64,000 bases of DNA from Burkholderiales bacterium (GTDB lineage: Bacteria > Pseudomonadota > Gammaproteobacteria > Burkholderiales > Nitrosomonadaceae): assembly GCA_015075225.1 (NCBI GenBank), contig JABTUQ010000003.1, forward strand, positions 124,001-188,000. Reading direction: 5' to 3'. Position 1 is the stretch's first letter, and the number at the start of each line of letters is the position of its first letter. Under the pieces are notes generated by a model. That model worked only from the letters and a program-made list of their open reading frames with translations. It was not told the DNA's origin and made no database searches. Shown in pieces: positions 55,163 to 64,000 of this stretch. Position numbers and translations under genes: made by a program.

Positions 55163-55332
55163 CCGGGTGATGTGTCGCCTGGATCATTGCAATGATCGTG
55201 GTGCGACAATGTGGGGGATGTATGGAGGGCTGTAAATTTTGCAATATGTGCATCTGATCCTGCATTGTTGTATAAACCAGGCGCTTGTACTATCATCCAA
55301 AGCTTCCCAGCAATTAACATGAGGAAAAAACA

Positions 55333-55512
55333 ATGAAATATCTATATTTACTGATTGTGGGCGCTGCTGTTGCATTAAGCGCCTGTGAAGAGAAAAAAAG
55401 CCTTGATGGACACTCAATGGAGAAACCACCTCCCTCCGCCTTTATGGAGCGTGATTCAGCTCCTGATATGGATAAGCTGGACGATGCAGCTTCATCAGCA
55501 GAAAAGCAGTAA
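55333..55512 (+). CDS. Small lipoprotein (59 residues)
   Basis: ATG 55333 after AGGA reads MKYLYLLIVGAAVALSACEE, a signal peptide with lipobox LSAC. The mature part is only about 42 residues, hydrophilic and Pro/Asp/Ser-rich (KPPPSAFMERD, DKLDDAASSAEKQ). Probably a small outer-membrane lipoprotein of unknown role. Similar short lipoproteins often lie near lysA or rpoZ. It is shorter than common gene-finder limits. A palindrome (ATCATTGCAATGAT) lies in the 170 bases upstream. Confidence 0.75.
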   Translation: MKYLYLLIVGAAVALSACEEKKSLDGHSMEKPPPSAFMERDSAPDMDKLDDAASSAEKQ

Positions 55513-55673
55513 GCCTGAAATCCCAAGGCTAGTGTAGGTTGGTTAGCCAGGTAATCCTGGCGATTCAACAACACGAATCACGCATCGCCTTTACACTTGA
55601 AGAATTATTTCTCCGGATAAAGGCGATGCAATAGAAATAAGCAGCACATTCCCTCTTTTGCAGCTGTATTCAC

Positions 55674-56912
55674 TCAACCCGCTTTGCCGTCCACACGGGC
55701 ACGCCAGTAAATTGGTGCATATTTGATTACCCATAGCAGAAAGCAGCTCAACCACACGCCACCTGCAGCCAGATAGAATTTGGGTGCCATGGATGCAGCA
55801 AACGGTAAAATATCTGGTATCACTCTCAGCACGATAACCACCTGGAAAGCGATGAACAGCTGCCATGTGAGATGATCAAGTTCCAGTGGAAAACCTCCGT
55901 GGCCCAATGTTACTCGTGATGCCATCCCGAGCACCATGCTCGCGAAATATCCGACAACCAGCATGTGCAGTGGTGCCAAGCCAAGCCAGTAATGTTCTTC
56001 GCCATTCAACCAGAACAACATGCCCTGTAACCCAAAAGACAGCATGGCAATCCCCAGCCAGGCGAAAGAAATATGCAGCACCGCCAGCAATCGCACATGG
56101 AAACTGCGGAAAAATTGCCAGACATAGCTAAGATACAAAGCGCAACCTGCGAGTAGCAGATCTGCCCACCAGGCATATCCCTGCAAATCAAGCAGATGGA
56201 GTATGCCATGTGCCACAGCACAACCCACCATCAGCCATAACAAACCGAATGGCCGGATTACAACATAATTCTCCAGCACACGGCTTGAAAAGAATGGAAT
56301 CATCCGGTGCGATACCGTAAGCAGAATCGGCAGCATGAAAAACCAGATGCCAGCCTGACGTGAGAAATTCAGCATGTCCGTGTTATCCGTCAGCACCCAC
56401 AAAGCATAAGCACACAATCCAAGCCATCCGGCAACGAATGCGGTGCCGGCCACCCAGGCATGACGCTTGTCCCCGGCAGGTGCTGTGAGCAGCACATGAA
56501 ACAAGGCAGCAATGGCGTTCGCCCATCCGGTCAGCATCAGCAGCAACCCGGCGGATATCAGCAACTTGCCAGCAAACAGACCGGCGTAAAACAGTATGAC
56601 ACCACAGACCATCAACAAACAGACGGCCATATACCGGTTTGGTCTGATTTTTTCGCCATTCATCCAGTTAGGGAAGGTGGTGAACAGAAATCCCAGGATA
56701 AAAAAGGGAAAAAATGTATACACCATCAAAAATCCATGTACCCATGTTGGTGTGATACCCGAGAGCAGGGGGGGGGCCACTAACCCGGCACGCCCAGCCA
56801 ATTCTATTGACCACCAGAGTATGGTCAGTAGCGCCTGAAAACTTCCAGCCAAAAATAAACTGCGGTGGGGAGCAGAGGAAAGATGCCCCCAGATTGTTGT
56901 TGATTTATTCAT
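55674..56912 (-). CDS. nnrS: NnrS family membrane protein (second copy)
   Basis: 412 residues from ATG 56912 (AGGAA upstream) with about 12 hydrophobic helices. NnrS features: SLFLAGSFQALLTILWW, WVHGFLMVYTFFPFFILGFLFTTFPNW, SHRMIPFFSSRVL, and HMLVVGYFASMVLGMASRVTLGHGG, with several His residues in helices. It is only distantly like the copy at 11974 but shares the layout. Both are probably tied to nitrogen-oxide stress. It has about 115 bases to the divergent PHP gene. Confidence 0.9.
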   Translation of the reverse strand: MNKSTTIWGHLSSAPHRSLFLAGSFQALLTILWWSIELAGRAGLVAPPLLSGITPTWVHGFLMVYTFFPFFILGFLFTTFPNWMNGEKIRPNRYMAVCLLMVCGVILFYAGLFAGKLLISAGLLLMLTGWANAIAALFHVLLTAPAGDKRHAWVAGTAFVAGWLGLCAYALWVLTDNTDMLNFSRQAGIWFFMLPILLTVSHRMIPFFSSRVLENYVVIRPFGLLWLMVGCAVAHGILHLLDLQGYAWWADLLLAGCALYLSYVWQFFRSFHVRLLAVLHISFAWLGIAMLSFGLQGMLFWLNGEEHYWLGLAPLHMLVVGYFASMVLGMASRVTLGHGGFPLELDHLTWQLFIAFQVVIVLRVIPDILPFAASMAPKFYLAAGGVWLSCFLLWVIKYAPIYWRARVDGKAG

Positions 56913-57027
56913 GAATTTTTCCTGTAAAACTTCATAAGAGACTGATATTTCTCGTGTCCACCTGTGTTGGGCTGTTTTTATCATGGCTGTTTTGCTATGA
57001 TGAAGCGCTACATTACCCACATTTCAG

Positions 57028-57894
57028 ATGCCCAATATTGATTTGCACAGCCATTCGACCATATCCGACGGTGTGTTATCACCCTCCCGGTTGCTGGCCC
57101 ATGCTGCCTCGCGCGGTGTAAACGTGCTGGCACTGACAGATCATGACGATGTTGCCGGGCTGAATGAAGCCAGCCAGAGCGCTCAGCAGGAAAATATCAT
57201 ATTGATACGGGGAGTTGAAATTTCTGTCACCTGGCACAGCCGGACTTTGCACATTCTGGGGCTTGGAATCAACCCCGAACACCCGCCACTGGCAGAAGGA
57301 CTGAAAAATATCCGTGATGGCCGCTTGGATCGGGCTCGGGCGATAGCAGCGCAACTGGATAAATTTGGCATTCGTGGCAGTTTTGAGGGGGCAAATGCGC
57401 AAGCTGGTGAAAGCAGATTGATCGGCCGCACCCACTTCGCTCGTTTCCTGGCCAGTCAGGGGTATGCCAAGGATGTAAAATCCGTTTTCAAGAAATATCT
57501 GGTTAAAGGTAAGCCGGGCCATGTTTCGCATGTATGGACCAGCCTGAATGAAGCCGTTGACTGGATCCGGGGTAGTGGTGGGCAAGCTGTTATTGCTCAT
57601 CCAGCGCGTTACAAGCTGGGCCATAACCTGCTTGAGCAGTTACTTTGCGAATTTTGTGAACTGGGTGGCGCAGGGTTGGAGGTGGTTTCTTCCAGTCATA
57701 CCCCCGGTGAAACACAGCAGTTTGCAGAATTGGCTGCCCGCATGGAGCTCTATGCTTCGTGTGGATCGGACTATCATGGCCCGGGGGAAAGCTATTTTGA
57801 TCTGGGCAGGCTACCTGCGTTACCACCAGTATGTACGCCGATATGGAATGAATGGAATATTCCGGGTATTTCTGAACTATCGCAACCATCCTGA
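57028..57894 (+). CDS. PHP-domain phosphoesterase (RNase AM / YciV-like)
   Basis: 288 residues. Metal ligands of the PHP fold are visible: DLHSHSTISDG, ALTDHDDVAG, GVEISVTW, AVIAHPARY, and CGSDYHGPGE. Relatives remove the 3' phosphate from 3',5'-bisphosphonucleotides or trim RNA 5' ends. Followed by the Sua5-like gene, the usual trp-neighbourhood order. Confidence 0.92.
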   Translation: MPNIDLHSHSTISDGVLSPSRLLAHAASRGVNVLALTDHDDVAGLNEASQSAQQENIILIRGVEISVTWHSRTLHILGLGINPEHPPLAEGLKNIRDGRLDRARAIAAQLDKFGIRGSFEGANAQAGESRLIGRTHFARFLASQGYAKDVKSVFKKYLVKGKPGHVSHVWTSLNEAVDWIRGSGGQAVIAHPARYKLGHNLLEQLLCEFCELGGAGLEVVSSSHTPGETQQFAELAARMELYASCGSDYHGPGESYFDLGRLPALPPVCTPIWNEWNIPGISELSQPS

Positions 57895-57999
57895 ACAGAT
57901 AAACAAAATAATCCGGGTCGCAGCTTTTCAGCCAAGGTGATCCGGAACCGCCGATCCGAAATACCAACGTTTTCTGACTACAACTGTTCATCAAACAAC

Positions 58000-58632
58000 A
58001 TGGCTCAATTTTTTTCCATCCACCCGCAAACACCGCATTCGAGGCTGATTCGCCAGGCAGTCGAGATTGTGCGCAATGGCGGTGTCATCGCTTATCCTAC
58101 GGATTCCTGCTACGCATTGGGTTGCCAGATTGGCAACAAGGAAGCGATGGATCGTATCCGCAGCATTCGCAAAGTGGATCAGAACCATAATTTCACACTG
58201 GTATGCCGGGATCTGGCAGAAATTGCCACCTATGCAAAGGTGGATAATGCGCAATATCGTTTACTCAAGGCCGCAACTCCCGGCAGCTATACCTTTATTC
58301 TGACCGCGACACGCGAAGTACCGCGCCGTCTCCAGCATCCCAAACGCCATACGATTGGTTTGCGCATTCCCGATCATCCTGTTGCACAGGCATTACTGAC
58401 GGAGCTGGATGAGCCTTTGCTAAGTTCCACGCTCATTCTTCCTGGAGATGAGCTGCCGTTGAATGATGCCGGGGAAATTCGCAAACGTCTGGAACATCAG
58501 ATCGAGTTGGTCATGGATGCCGGTTCATGTGGCGCTGACATGACTACAGTTATTGATTTGACCGATATCGCCCCGAAAATAGCCCGCGTTGGAAAAGGCG
58601 ATTTGTCATTCTTTGGAATCACGCATGGATGA
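58000..58632 (+). CDS. Sua5/YciO/YrdC family protein
   Basis: 210 residues from ATG 58000. Core motifs VRNGGVIAYPTDSCYALGCQ, IRKVDQNHNFTLVCRDLAEI, and HTIGLRIPDHPVAQALL fit YciO, a relative of threonylcarbamoyl-AMP synthase. It may contribute to tRNA t6A37 synthesis, but YciO types can act otherwise. Its stop overlaps the next start by 8 bases. Confidence 0.88.
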   Translation: MAQFFSIHPQTPHSRLIRQAVEIVRNGGVIAYPTDSCYALGCQIGNKEAMDRIRSIRKVDQNHNFTLVCRDLAEIATYAKVDNAQYRLLKAATPGSYTFILTATREVPRRLQHPKRHTIGLRIPDHPVAQALLTELDEPLLSSTLILPGDELPLNDAGEIRKRLEHQIELVMDAGSCGADMTTVIDLTDIAPKIARVGKGDLSFFGITHG

Positions 58633-59290
58633 CATTATTCAGGGTATCGCCATTTACGCGTTGCCTGTCATTTTTGCTATTACCCTGCATGAAGCTGCAC
58701 ATGGGTATGTGGCCAGGCATTTTGGCGACCCGACCGCAGAAATGGCTGGGCGTATCAGCCTGAATCCACTCAGACATATCGACCTCATGGGTACCATACT
58801 GCTTCCACTCATGATGTTTGTCACCAGCAAGCTGTTAATGGGAAGTGGCTTACTTTTTGGCTGGGCAAAACCGGTGCCGGTCAACTTTGGCCGGTTGCGC
58901 CGACCTAAAAAAGATATGTTGTGGGTGGCTGCAGCTGGGCCTGGCGCCAATTTGCTGATGGCATTTTTCTGGGCAGCCATCATCAAATTGGGGATAAGCA
59001 TACCTGATGGTATTTATATCAAGCCCATGGTTTTGATGGGCATTGCTGGTATCGAAATTAATGTAGTTTTGATGGTGTTGAATCTCCTGCCATTGCCGCC
59101 ACTGGATGGTGGGCGTATTGCAGTTAGTCTGCTGCCGAACAAATTCGCCTGGAAATTTGCCCAGATCGAACCCTATGGTTTTGTGATTTTACTGATACTG
59201 CTTGTGAGCGGTGTTCTGGGCGTAGTGTTATGGCCTCTGATCAGCATCACCAGGCAAATGATTGTCATGCTCTTTGGGCTGTATGTCTGA
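58625..59290 (+). CDS. M50 family zinc metalloprotease (site-2 protease-like)
   Basis: 221 residues from ATG 58625. Membrane protein with zinc motif TLHEAAHGY (HExxH) in the first helix and NLLPLPPLDGGRI supplying the third ligand Asp. Five to six helices. Cleaves membrane-bound substrates, which are unknown here. Lies directly before trpS, as in many betaproteobacteria. Confidence 0.92.
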   Translation: MDDIIQGIAIYALPVIFAITLHEAAHGYVARHFGDPTAEMAGRISLNPLRHIDLMGTILLPLMMFVTSKLLMGSGLLFGWAKPVPVNFGRLRRPKKDMLWVAAAGPGANLLMAFFWAAIIKLGISIPDGIYIKPMVLMGIAGIEINVVLMVLNLLPLPPLDGGRIAVSLLPNKFAWKFAQIEPYGFVILLILLVSGVLGVVLWPLISITRQMIVMLFGLYV

Positions 59291-59356
59291 ATCGGGCAAT
59301 CACGTGCTTCACTCATTACCCTGTTTTCTAATTCCATGATTCCCGGAGCTTTATAA

Positions 59357-60559
59357 ATGTTCGTTGACCGTGTTCTTTCAGGCATGCGCCCCACTGGAAA
59401 TCTGCATCTGGGACATTATCACGGGGTATTGAAAAACTGGCTCGCCTTACAACAACGGTATGAGTGTCTTTTTTTCGTGGCTGACTGGCATGCGCTGACA
59501 ACACACTATGATTCTCCCGGAATGATCGAGCAGCACAGTTGGGAAATGGTGATCGACTGGCTGGCTGCGGGAGTTGATCCCGATCAGGCAACTTTGTTTA
59601 TTCAATCAAAAGTACCAGCACACGCCGAATTGTATTTGCTGCTGTCGATGATTACCCCGCTTGGCTGGCTGGAGCGTGTTCCGACATATAAGGATCAGCA
59701 GGAAAAATTAGCCGAGAAAGATCTCGGCACCTACGGTTTTCTGGGATACCCGCTCCTACAAAGTGCAGATATCCTGATCTACCGGGCCAATCTGGTTCCG
59801 GTAGGCGAGGATCAGGCACCTCATCTGGAATTCACGCGCGAAATCTCCCGCCGGTTCAATCATATTTTTGGCAAGGAACTGGATTTTGAAGTCAAGGTAG
59901 CGCAGGCCATCAAAAAAATGGGCTCCAAACATGGCAAACGCTATGGCGAATTGCGTAGCCGTTACCTGGAGCAGGGTGATGAAAATGCACTGGTTGAAGC
60001 CAGATCACTGCTGCTGGAACAGCAGAATCTGAATGCAGAAGATCGCGAACGGCTATCCGGCTATCTGGAAGGCAGAAGCAAGGTCATTCTGCCCGAACCT
60101 CAAACCCTATTAACGCAAGCATCCAGAATGCCCGGACTGGATGGGCAAAAAATGTCCAAATCGTATGGCAACACGATTGGCCTGCGGGAGGATGCAGACA
60201 GTATCGCCAAAAAGATTCGTACCATGCCGACTGATCCAGCCCGTATTCGCCGCAGCGATCCTGGCAATCCGGAAAAATGCCCAGTCTGGCAATTTCATCA
60301 GCTTTATTCATCCGCCGATACCCGTAACTGGGTGCAGCAAGGCTGCACCTCTGCTGGAATTGGTTGTCTGGAATGCAAGCAGCCCATCGTTCAGGCCATA
60401 CTGGACGAACAGGCGCCTATTCTGGAACGTGCCAGAATGTACGAAGATGATCCGGCTCAAGTCAGAAAAATCGTTACGGAGGGTTGTGAAAAAGCCAATC
60501 AGCTAGCCGAGGAAACCATGCGGGACGTCAGGGCTGCTCTGGGGCTCGCGTATCCTTGA
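59357..60559 (+). CDS. trpS: Tryptophanyl-tRNA synthetase
   Basis: 400 residues, the longer bacterial form with an insert before the KMSKS loop. HIGH-like motif GNLHLGHYHGV, KMSKS as GQKMSKSYGNTIGL. Two Cys pairs occur in the C-terminal part (GCTSAGIGCLECK), which may bind metal. Charges tRNA-Trp. Confidence 0.96.
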   Translation: MFVDRVLSGMRPTGNLHLGHYHGVLKNWLALQQRYECLFFVADWHALTTHYDSPGMIEQHSWEMVIDWLAAGVDPDQATLFIQSKVPAHAELYLLLSMITPLGWLERVPTYKDQQEKLAEKDLGTYGFLGYPLLQSADILIYRANLVPVGEDQAPHLEFTREISRRFNHIFGKELDFEVKVAQAIKKMGSKHGKRYGELRSRYLEQGDENALVEARSLLLEQQNLNAEDRERLSGYLEGRSKVILPEPQTLLTQASRMPGLDGQKMSKSYGNTIGLREDADSIAKKIRTMPTDPARIRRSDPGNPEKCPVWQFHQLYSSADTRNWVQQGCTSAGIGCLECKQPIVQAILDEQAPILERARMYEDDPAQVRKIVTEGCEKANQLAEETMRDVRAALGLAYP

Positions 60560-60601
60560 CCGTGCTTGATCCGAGAATATTCTTGCCGCTACAGGAAGCC
60601 A

Positions 60602-61402
60602 GTGGATAACCCTGCGCTGATCAGCCCGGTTGCAAAAGTGCTGGGCGTGCCACTGATGGAAACCCCGCAGGATTTGTACATTCCGCCGGAAGCCCTCCAG
60701 ATTTTTCTGGAATCCTTTGAAGGGCCGCTCGATCTGCTGCTTTATCTGATCCGCAAGCATAATCTGGATATTCTGGATATCCCCATGGCTGAACTTACGC
60801 GGCAATACATTGCTTATGTTAACACTATGCGTGCCGACCAGTTTGAGTTGGCGGCCGAATATCTGCTCATGACCGCATTGTTGATCGACATTAAATCCCG
60901 TATGTTGCTACCGCGCCCGGTGATTACCCTGGAGGAGGAAACTGATCCCCGGGCAGAACTGGTGCGGCGGCTGCTGGAATATGAACGGATCAAGCAGGCT
61001 GCTCTCCACCTGCATGGTTTGCCGCTGGTTGGCAGGGATTTTATGCCGGCCAGTATATGGGCAGATTTTGTTGTCGAAAAACGGTTGCCAGATGTCAACC
61101 CACAGGATTTGTGCGATACCTGGCTTGCCTTGATGGAACGCCTCCGTCTCAATCGCAATCACACGATTCGTTACGAAACAATTTCGGTTCGGGCGTGCAT
61201 GAGTGAAATCCTGCGAAACCTGCAATCGCGGGACAATATCCCTTTTACCGAATTATTCAGTGATATCACCAGCATTCCCAAATTCATGGCCAGTTTTCTC
61301 GCACTGCTGGAGCTGACGCGGGAGGCGCTGATCAATATCGTTCAGACGGAACGCTTTGGAACAATTTATGTCCACGCCATCCAGTCCGACAGAGGTGAGT
61401 GA
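60602..61402 (+). CDS. scpA: Segregation and condensation protein A
   Basis: Kleisin subunit of the SMC-ScpAB condensin. [29 protein letters not shown] is the ScpA N-terminal SMC-binding helix region and TRYEAL-type helices follow; the C-terminus [24 protein letters not shown] is a winged helix. Start uncertain: GTG 60602 is preferred; a Met at 60656 and an upstream TTG at 60566 are alternatives. Overlaps scpB by 35 bases. Confidence 0.93.
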   Translation: MDNPALISPVAKVLGVPLMETPQDLYIPPEALQIFLESFEGPLDLLLYLIRKHNLDILDIPMAELTRQYIAYVNTMRADQFELAAEYLLMTALLIDIKSRMLLPRPVITLEEETDPRAELVRRLLEYERIKQAALHLHGLPLVGRDFMPASIWADFVVEKRLPDVNPQDLCDTWLALMERLRLNRNHTIRYETISVRACMSEILRNLQSRDNIPFTELFSDITSIPKFMASFLALLELTREALINIVQTERFGTIYVHAIQSDRGE

Positions 61403-62024
61403 GGAAGGCCCGGTTTTTCCGCCGGATCAGATTGCCAGGGTCATTGAAACCGCACTGCTGATTACGCCGGAACCTCTGGCCATTCATGATCTTAAACAGC
61501 TGTTTGCGGATGAGATTGATAAAAAAACATTGCTTGAATCTCTGGCAGTGTTAAGTGAAAAATGGCGCGACAGTGGTATAGCGCTGGTTGCAGTCGCAGG
61601 TGGCTGGCGCTTTCAAAGCAAACCGGAAATGCAGATTTTTCTGGATCGGCTCAATCCGCAACGCCCACCACGCTATTCACGTGCTGTCATGGAAACTTTG
61701 GCTGTGATTGCGTACCGGCAGCCTGTCACGCGCGGCGATATTGAGGAAATCAGGGGGGTTGCAGTTTCCGCACAAATCATTAAAACACTGGAATCACGCG
61801 GCTGGATTGAAACCATCGGACAGCGCGATGTACCTGGCAGACCGTATCTTTATGCAACAACCCGGCAGTTTCTCGATGATCTGAATCTGCTGTCGCTGGA
61901 TCAACTCCCTTCGCTGGAAAGTTTCAATTCCCTTGAATTATCTGTTGGTGAAACTGAACCGGTCGATGAAGAAACCGAAACAACGCAGGAATCCGGCGAA
62001 TCTGCCATACAAGAATCAACGTAA
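61368..62024 (+). CDS. scpB: Segregation and condensation protein B
   Basis: 218 residues from ATG 61368. Winged-helix motifs [67 protein letters not shown] and [17 protein letters not shown]. Forms ScpB of the chromosome condensin. The acidic C-terminal tail ([12 protein letters not shown]) is variable. Confidence 0.95.
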   Translation: MSTPSSPTEVSEEGPVFPPDQIARVIETALLITPEPLAIHDLKQLFADEIDKKTLLESLAVLSEKWRDSGIALVAVAGGWRFQSKPEMQIFLDRLNPQRPPRYSRAVMETLAVIAYRQPVTRGDIEEIRGVAVSAQIIKTLESRGWIETIGQRDVPGRPYLYATTRQFLDDLNLLSLDQLPSLESFNSLELSVGETEPVDEETETTQESGESAIQEST

Positions 62025-62047
62025 CTTCTTTTATTTCTGGAGACTCT

Positions 62048-63294
62048 ATGTATCAACATATCAAGGTGCCGACCACCGGTAGCAAAATTCGGGTGAACGA
62101 TGATTTTTCATTGGTTGTTCCCGATCATCCGATCATTCCTTTTATCGAAGGAGACGGCATGGGGTGGACATCACGCCTGTGATGATCAAGGTTGTCGATG
62201 GTGCAGTTAAAAAGGCATACGGCGATTCCCGCAAAATTTCCTGGATGGAAATCTATGCAGGTGAAAAATCCACCCGTGTCTATGGACAGGATACCTGGCT
62301 GCCGGACGAAACCCTGCAGGCAGCAAAGGAATTTGTGGTGTCCATCAAGGGGCCATTGACCACACCAGTTAGCGGGGGCATACGATCAATCAACGTGGCA
62401 TTGCGCCAATTACTGGATCTATATGTGTGTCTGCGTCCGGTGCGCTATTTCCAGGGTGTGCCCAGCCCAGTCAAACAGCCAGAAAAAGTGGATATGGTCA
62501 TATTCCGCGAAAACTCGGAAGACATCTATGCCGGTATCGAATGGGAGGCCGGAACGGAAGCAGTTGGAAAGATCATTAATTTTCTGACGGCAGATATGGG
62601 CATTACCAAGATCCGTTTCCCTCAAACCTCTGCTATCGGGGTCAAACCAGTCTCGAAAGAAGGTAGTGAACGCTTGATCAGAAAAGCCATTCAGTACGCC
62701 ATTGATCATAAGCGTCGCTCGGTGACGCTGGTGCATAAAGGCAATATCATGAAGTTCACCGAAGGTGCCTTCAAGAAATGGGGTTACGAGCTGGCAGCAA
62801 GAGAATTTGGTGCAGAATTGCTAGATGGCGGGCCGTGGATGAAGTTGCAGCATGATGGCCATGAAATCATCATCAAGGACGTTATTGCTGATGCTTTCCT
62901 GCAGCAAATCCTGTTGCGTCCGGATGAGTACGATGTCATCGCCACACTTAACCTGAACGGCGATTATATTTCCGATGCTCTGGCTGCGCAGGTAGGGGGT
63001 ATCGGTATTGCACCAGGAGCCAATCTGAGCGACAGTATCGCCATTTTCGAGGCGACCCATGGCACTGCACCGAAGTATGCCGGCAAGGATCAGGTCAACC
63101 CGGGGTCAATCATTTTGTCAGCAGAAATGATGCTCAGACACCTTGGTTGGCATGAAGCAGCTGATATTGTTATCAACTCCATGGAAAAAACGATTCAGGA
63201 CAGGATCATGACTTACGATCTGGCAAGGTTGACTCCGAACGCTAACCAGGTTTCATCTTCAGAATTCGGTAACGCCATGATAGCGAGGATGTGA
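62048..63294 (+). pseudogene. icd: Isocitrate dehydrogenase (NADP), single-base frameshift in a G run
   Basis: ATG 62048 reads [20 protein letters not shown] and on to [10 protein letters not shown], then stops at 62182 (GWTSRL-stop). The -1 frame from GTG 62164 continues [15 protein letters not shown] and the rest of the enzyme: [64 protein letters not shown], and [20 protein letters not shown]. Adding one G to the GGGG at 62161-62164 gives the expected EGDGMGVDIT. icd should be needed in this organism, so a base-calling error is more likely than loss. Would encode about 416 residues. Confidence 0.92.
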
Positions 63295-63335
63295 AACTTC
63301 GCTTGATCGAAGTTTCTAGAATTTCAATCCCTAAA

Positions 63336-63382
63336 AAACAACCCCCGGCCAGATATTTAAAGAATCAGGCCGGGGGTTGTTT
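63336..63382. terminator. Bidirectional Rho-independent terminator
   Basis: AAACAACCCCCGGCC pairs with GGCCGGGGGTTGTTT around a 17-base loop, with A and T flanks. Serves icd on the plus strand and csp on the minus strand. Confidence 0.9.
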
Positions 63383-63383
63383 G

Positions 63384-63404
63384 AGCTGATCAAAAAGATC
63401 AGCT
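63384..63404. terminator. Second short hairpin
   Basis: AGCTGATC-AAAAA-GATCAGCT, a perfect 8-base stem next to the main terminator, downstream of csp. Confidence 0.6.
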
Positions 63405-63418
63405 GTTATATTCCAGGA

Positions 63419-63622
63419 TCAGGGAGCCTGGATATTTGAAGCTTGTTTACCTTTTGGTCCTTGTGTAACTTCAAAACTAACTTTCTGGCCTTCTTTCAGG
63501 GTCTTGAAACCTGTCATGTTGATGGCGGAGAAGTGTGCAAATAAATCTTCGCTGCCGTCATCCGGAGTAATAAAACCAAAACCTTTAGAATCATTGAACC
63601 ACTTTACTGTACCTGTTGCCAT
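63419..63622 (-). CDS. cspA: Cold-shock domain protein
   Basis: 67 residues: [23 protein letters not shown] with RNP1 (KGFGFI) and DLFAHFSAI as RNP2. Single-stranded nucleic-acid binding chaperone. Ribosome site AGGAAG. The 5' region to 63990 is AT-rich, as in csp genes with long leaders. Confidence 0.96.
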   Translation of the reverse strand: MATGTVKWFNDSKGFGFITPDDGSEDLFAHFSAINMTGFKTLKEGQKVSFEVTQGPKGKQASNIQAP

Positions 63623-63991
63623 TTCTACTTCCTATAAAAAACTGGGCCGGATACCCTGATACTATTTGAATTTCAAGACCGCAAACGGCTCTAACCAGTA
63701 CTGCAGAAAACTTGAAGCCAAACGCCGGTTGCAGTTTTACGCAAAATATGTCTCAAGTCAAGCAATGGTTGTGCCCTGTTGGGTATTTATTTTTAAATAA
63801 GACAAATTACCAACATGGTAATTACTTAAGAAAAACCAAAGTTCTGTCGTAGTTCGTTCTTATGGTTTTTGGGAGTAGGTTGACTGTAAACTCCGAATGA
63901 ATCAGTTTGATCACGAAATGATGTAATCAGTGTCATGTGTGTTTTTCTTATAAAATGCTAAAAGTGCAATATTGGGAAAGAAAGTGTAAGC
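63623..63991. other. Intergenic region upstream of the cold-shock gene
   Basis: About 370 bases with no gene. Probably the leader and promoter of csp on the minus strand. I see no certain promoter. Confidence 0.5.
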
Positions 63992-64000
63992 ATGGCAACA
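63992..64000 (+). CDS. Possible gene start at the window edge
   Basis: ATGGCAACA preceded by GGGAAAGAAAGTG, which looks like a ribosome site. Only three codons (Met-Ala-Thr) are in the window. The cold-shock gene begins with the same codons, so a second csp is possible but unsupported. Confidence 0.25.

Noticed and set aside
55314-55574. Minus-strand open frame over the small lipoprotein
   Set aside because: No signal or domain, and the plus strand has a ribosome site, signal peptide and lipobox.
1-64000. CRISPR array, prophage or insertion sequence
   Set aside because: No regularly spaced direct repeats with unique spacers, and no transposase, integrase or phage structural gene was seen; the repeats present are palindromic MITE/REP types.

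Overview
The window looks like chromosomal DNA of a betaproteobacterium, most likely Nitrosomonadaceae (Nitrosomonas-like). Reasons: the housekeeping order aspS-nudB / gmk-rpoZ / PHP-Sua5-M50 peptidase-trpS-scpA-scpB, two NnrS proteins, a PEP-CTERM protein with exosortase-system acyltransferases, and several families of short palindromic repeats. The genus is an inference from recognised sequence style; no search was run. Layout. 1-9 kb: truncated mutS, a three-domain MsrA-thioredoxin-MsrB protein, and a light/redox-type sensor kinase with receiver proteins and a c-di-GMP enzyme whose GGDEF and EAL parts are split by a -1 frameshift. 9-16.7 kb: a pectinacetylesterase/Notum-family secreted hydrolase, sulfur amino-acid enzymes (O-acetylhomoserine sulfhydrylase, serine acetyltransferase), NnrS, glucokinase and small membrane proteins. 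16.8-25 kb: a seven-gene minus-strand operon for a surface sugar (CMP-sugar synthetase, pyruvate-type aldolase, 2-hydroxyacid dehydrogenase, epimerase, HAD phosphatase, phosphogluconolactonase, glycosyltransferase), then a plus-strand glycosyltransferase and a broken O-antigen ligase. 25-29.7 kb: methyltransferase, DUF2024, IalB-like, ArsC-like, and a NarX/LuxR-type two-component pair. 30-47.6 kb is the most unusual part. It holds a FeeM-type N-acyl amino acid synthase and a PEP-CTERM protein, each preceded by a well-formed sigma-54 promoter. Between them lie a Fic protein lacking its catalytic histidine and the decayed remains of a second FeeM-type synthase. Next come a convergent operon (cupin_8/JmjC-like oxygenase, O-methyltransferase, VAO-type FAD oxidase), two FtsX/MacB-like permeases around a tandem pair of coiled-coil membrane proteins, an ABC ATPase, a DUF1302-like outer-membrane barrel, a LolA-like periplasmic protein, a PEP-CTERM/exosortase-type acyltransferase and an OprO/P-like porin. 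I read this as a possible locus for making, decorating and exporting an acylated product to the envelope, under RpoN control; that reading is inference. 48-64 kb: yajQ, wecB, a frameshifted manC, fmdB, aspS, nudB, tRNA-Val, gmk, rpoZ, a small lipoprotein, a second NnrS, PHP phosphatase, Sua5, M50 peptidase, trpS, scpAB, a frameshifted icd and a cold-shock gene. At least four genes carry frame lesions (GGDEF-EAL, O-antigen ligase, manC, icd). The icd and manC lesions fall in short G or C runs in genes expected to be intact, so base-calling error must be excluded before any of these is called a pseudogene. A 131-202 bp inverted-terminal-repeat element (MITE-like) occurs in three long copies, plus an internally deleted copy, always at gene borders. 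A second repeat family and REP-like tandem blocks cluster around the permease genes.
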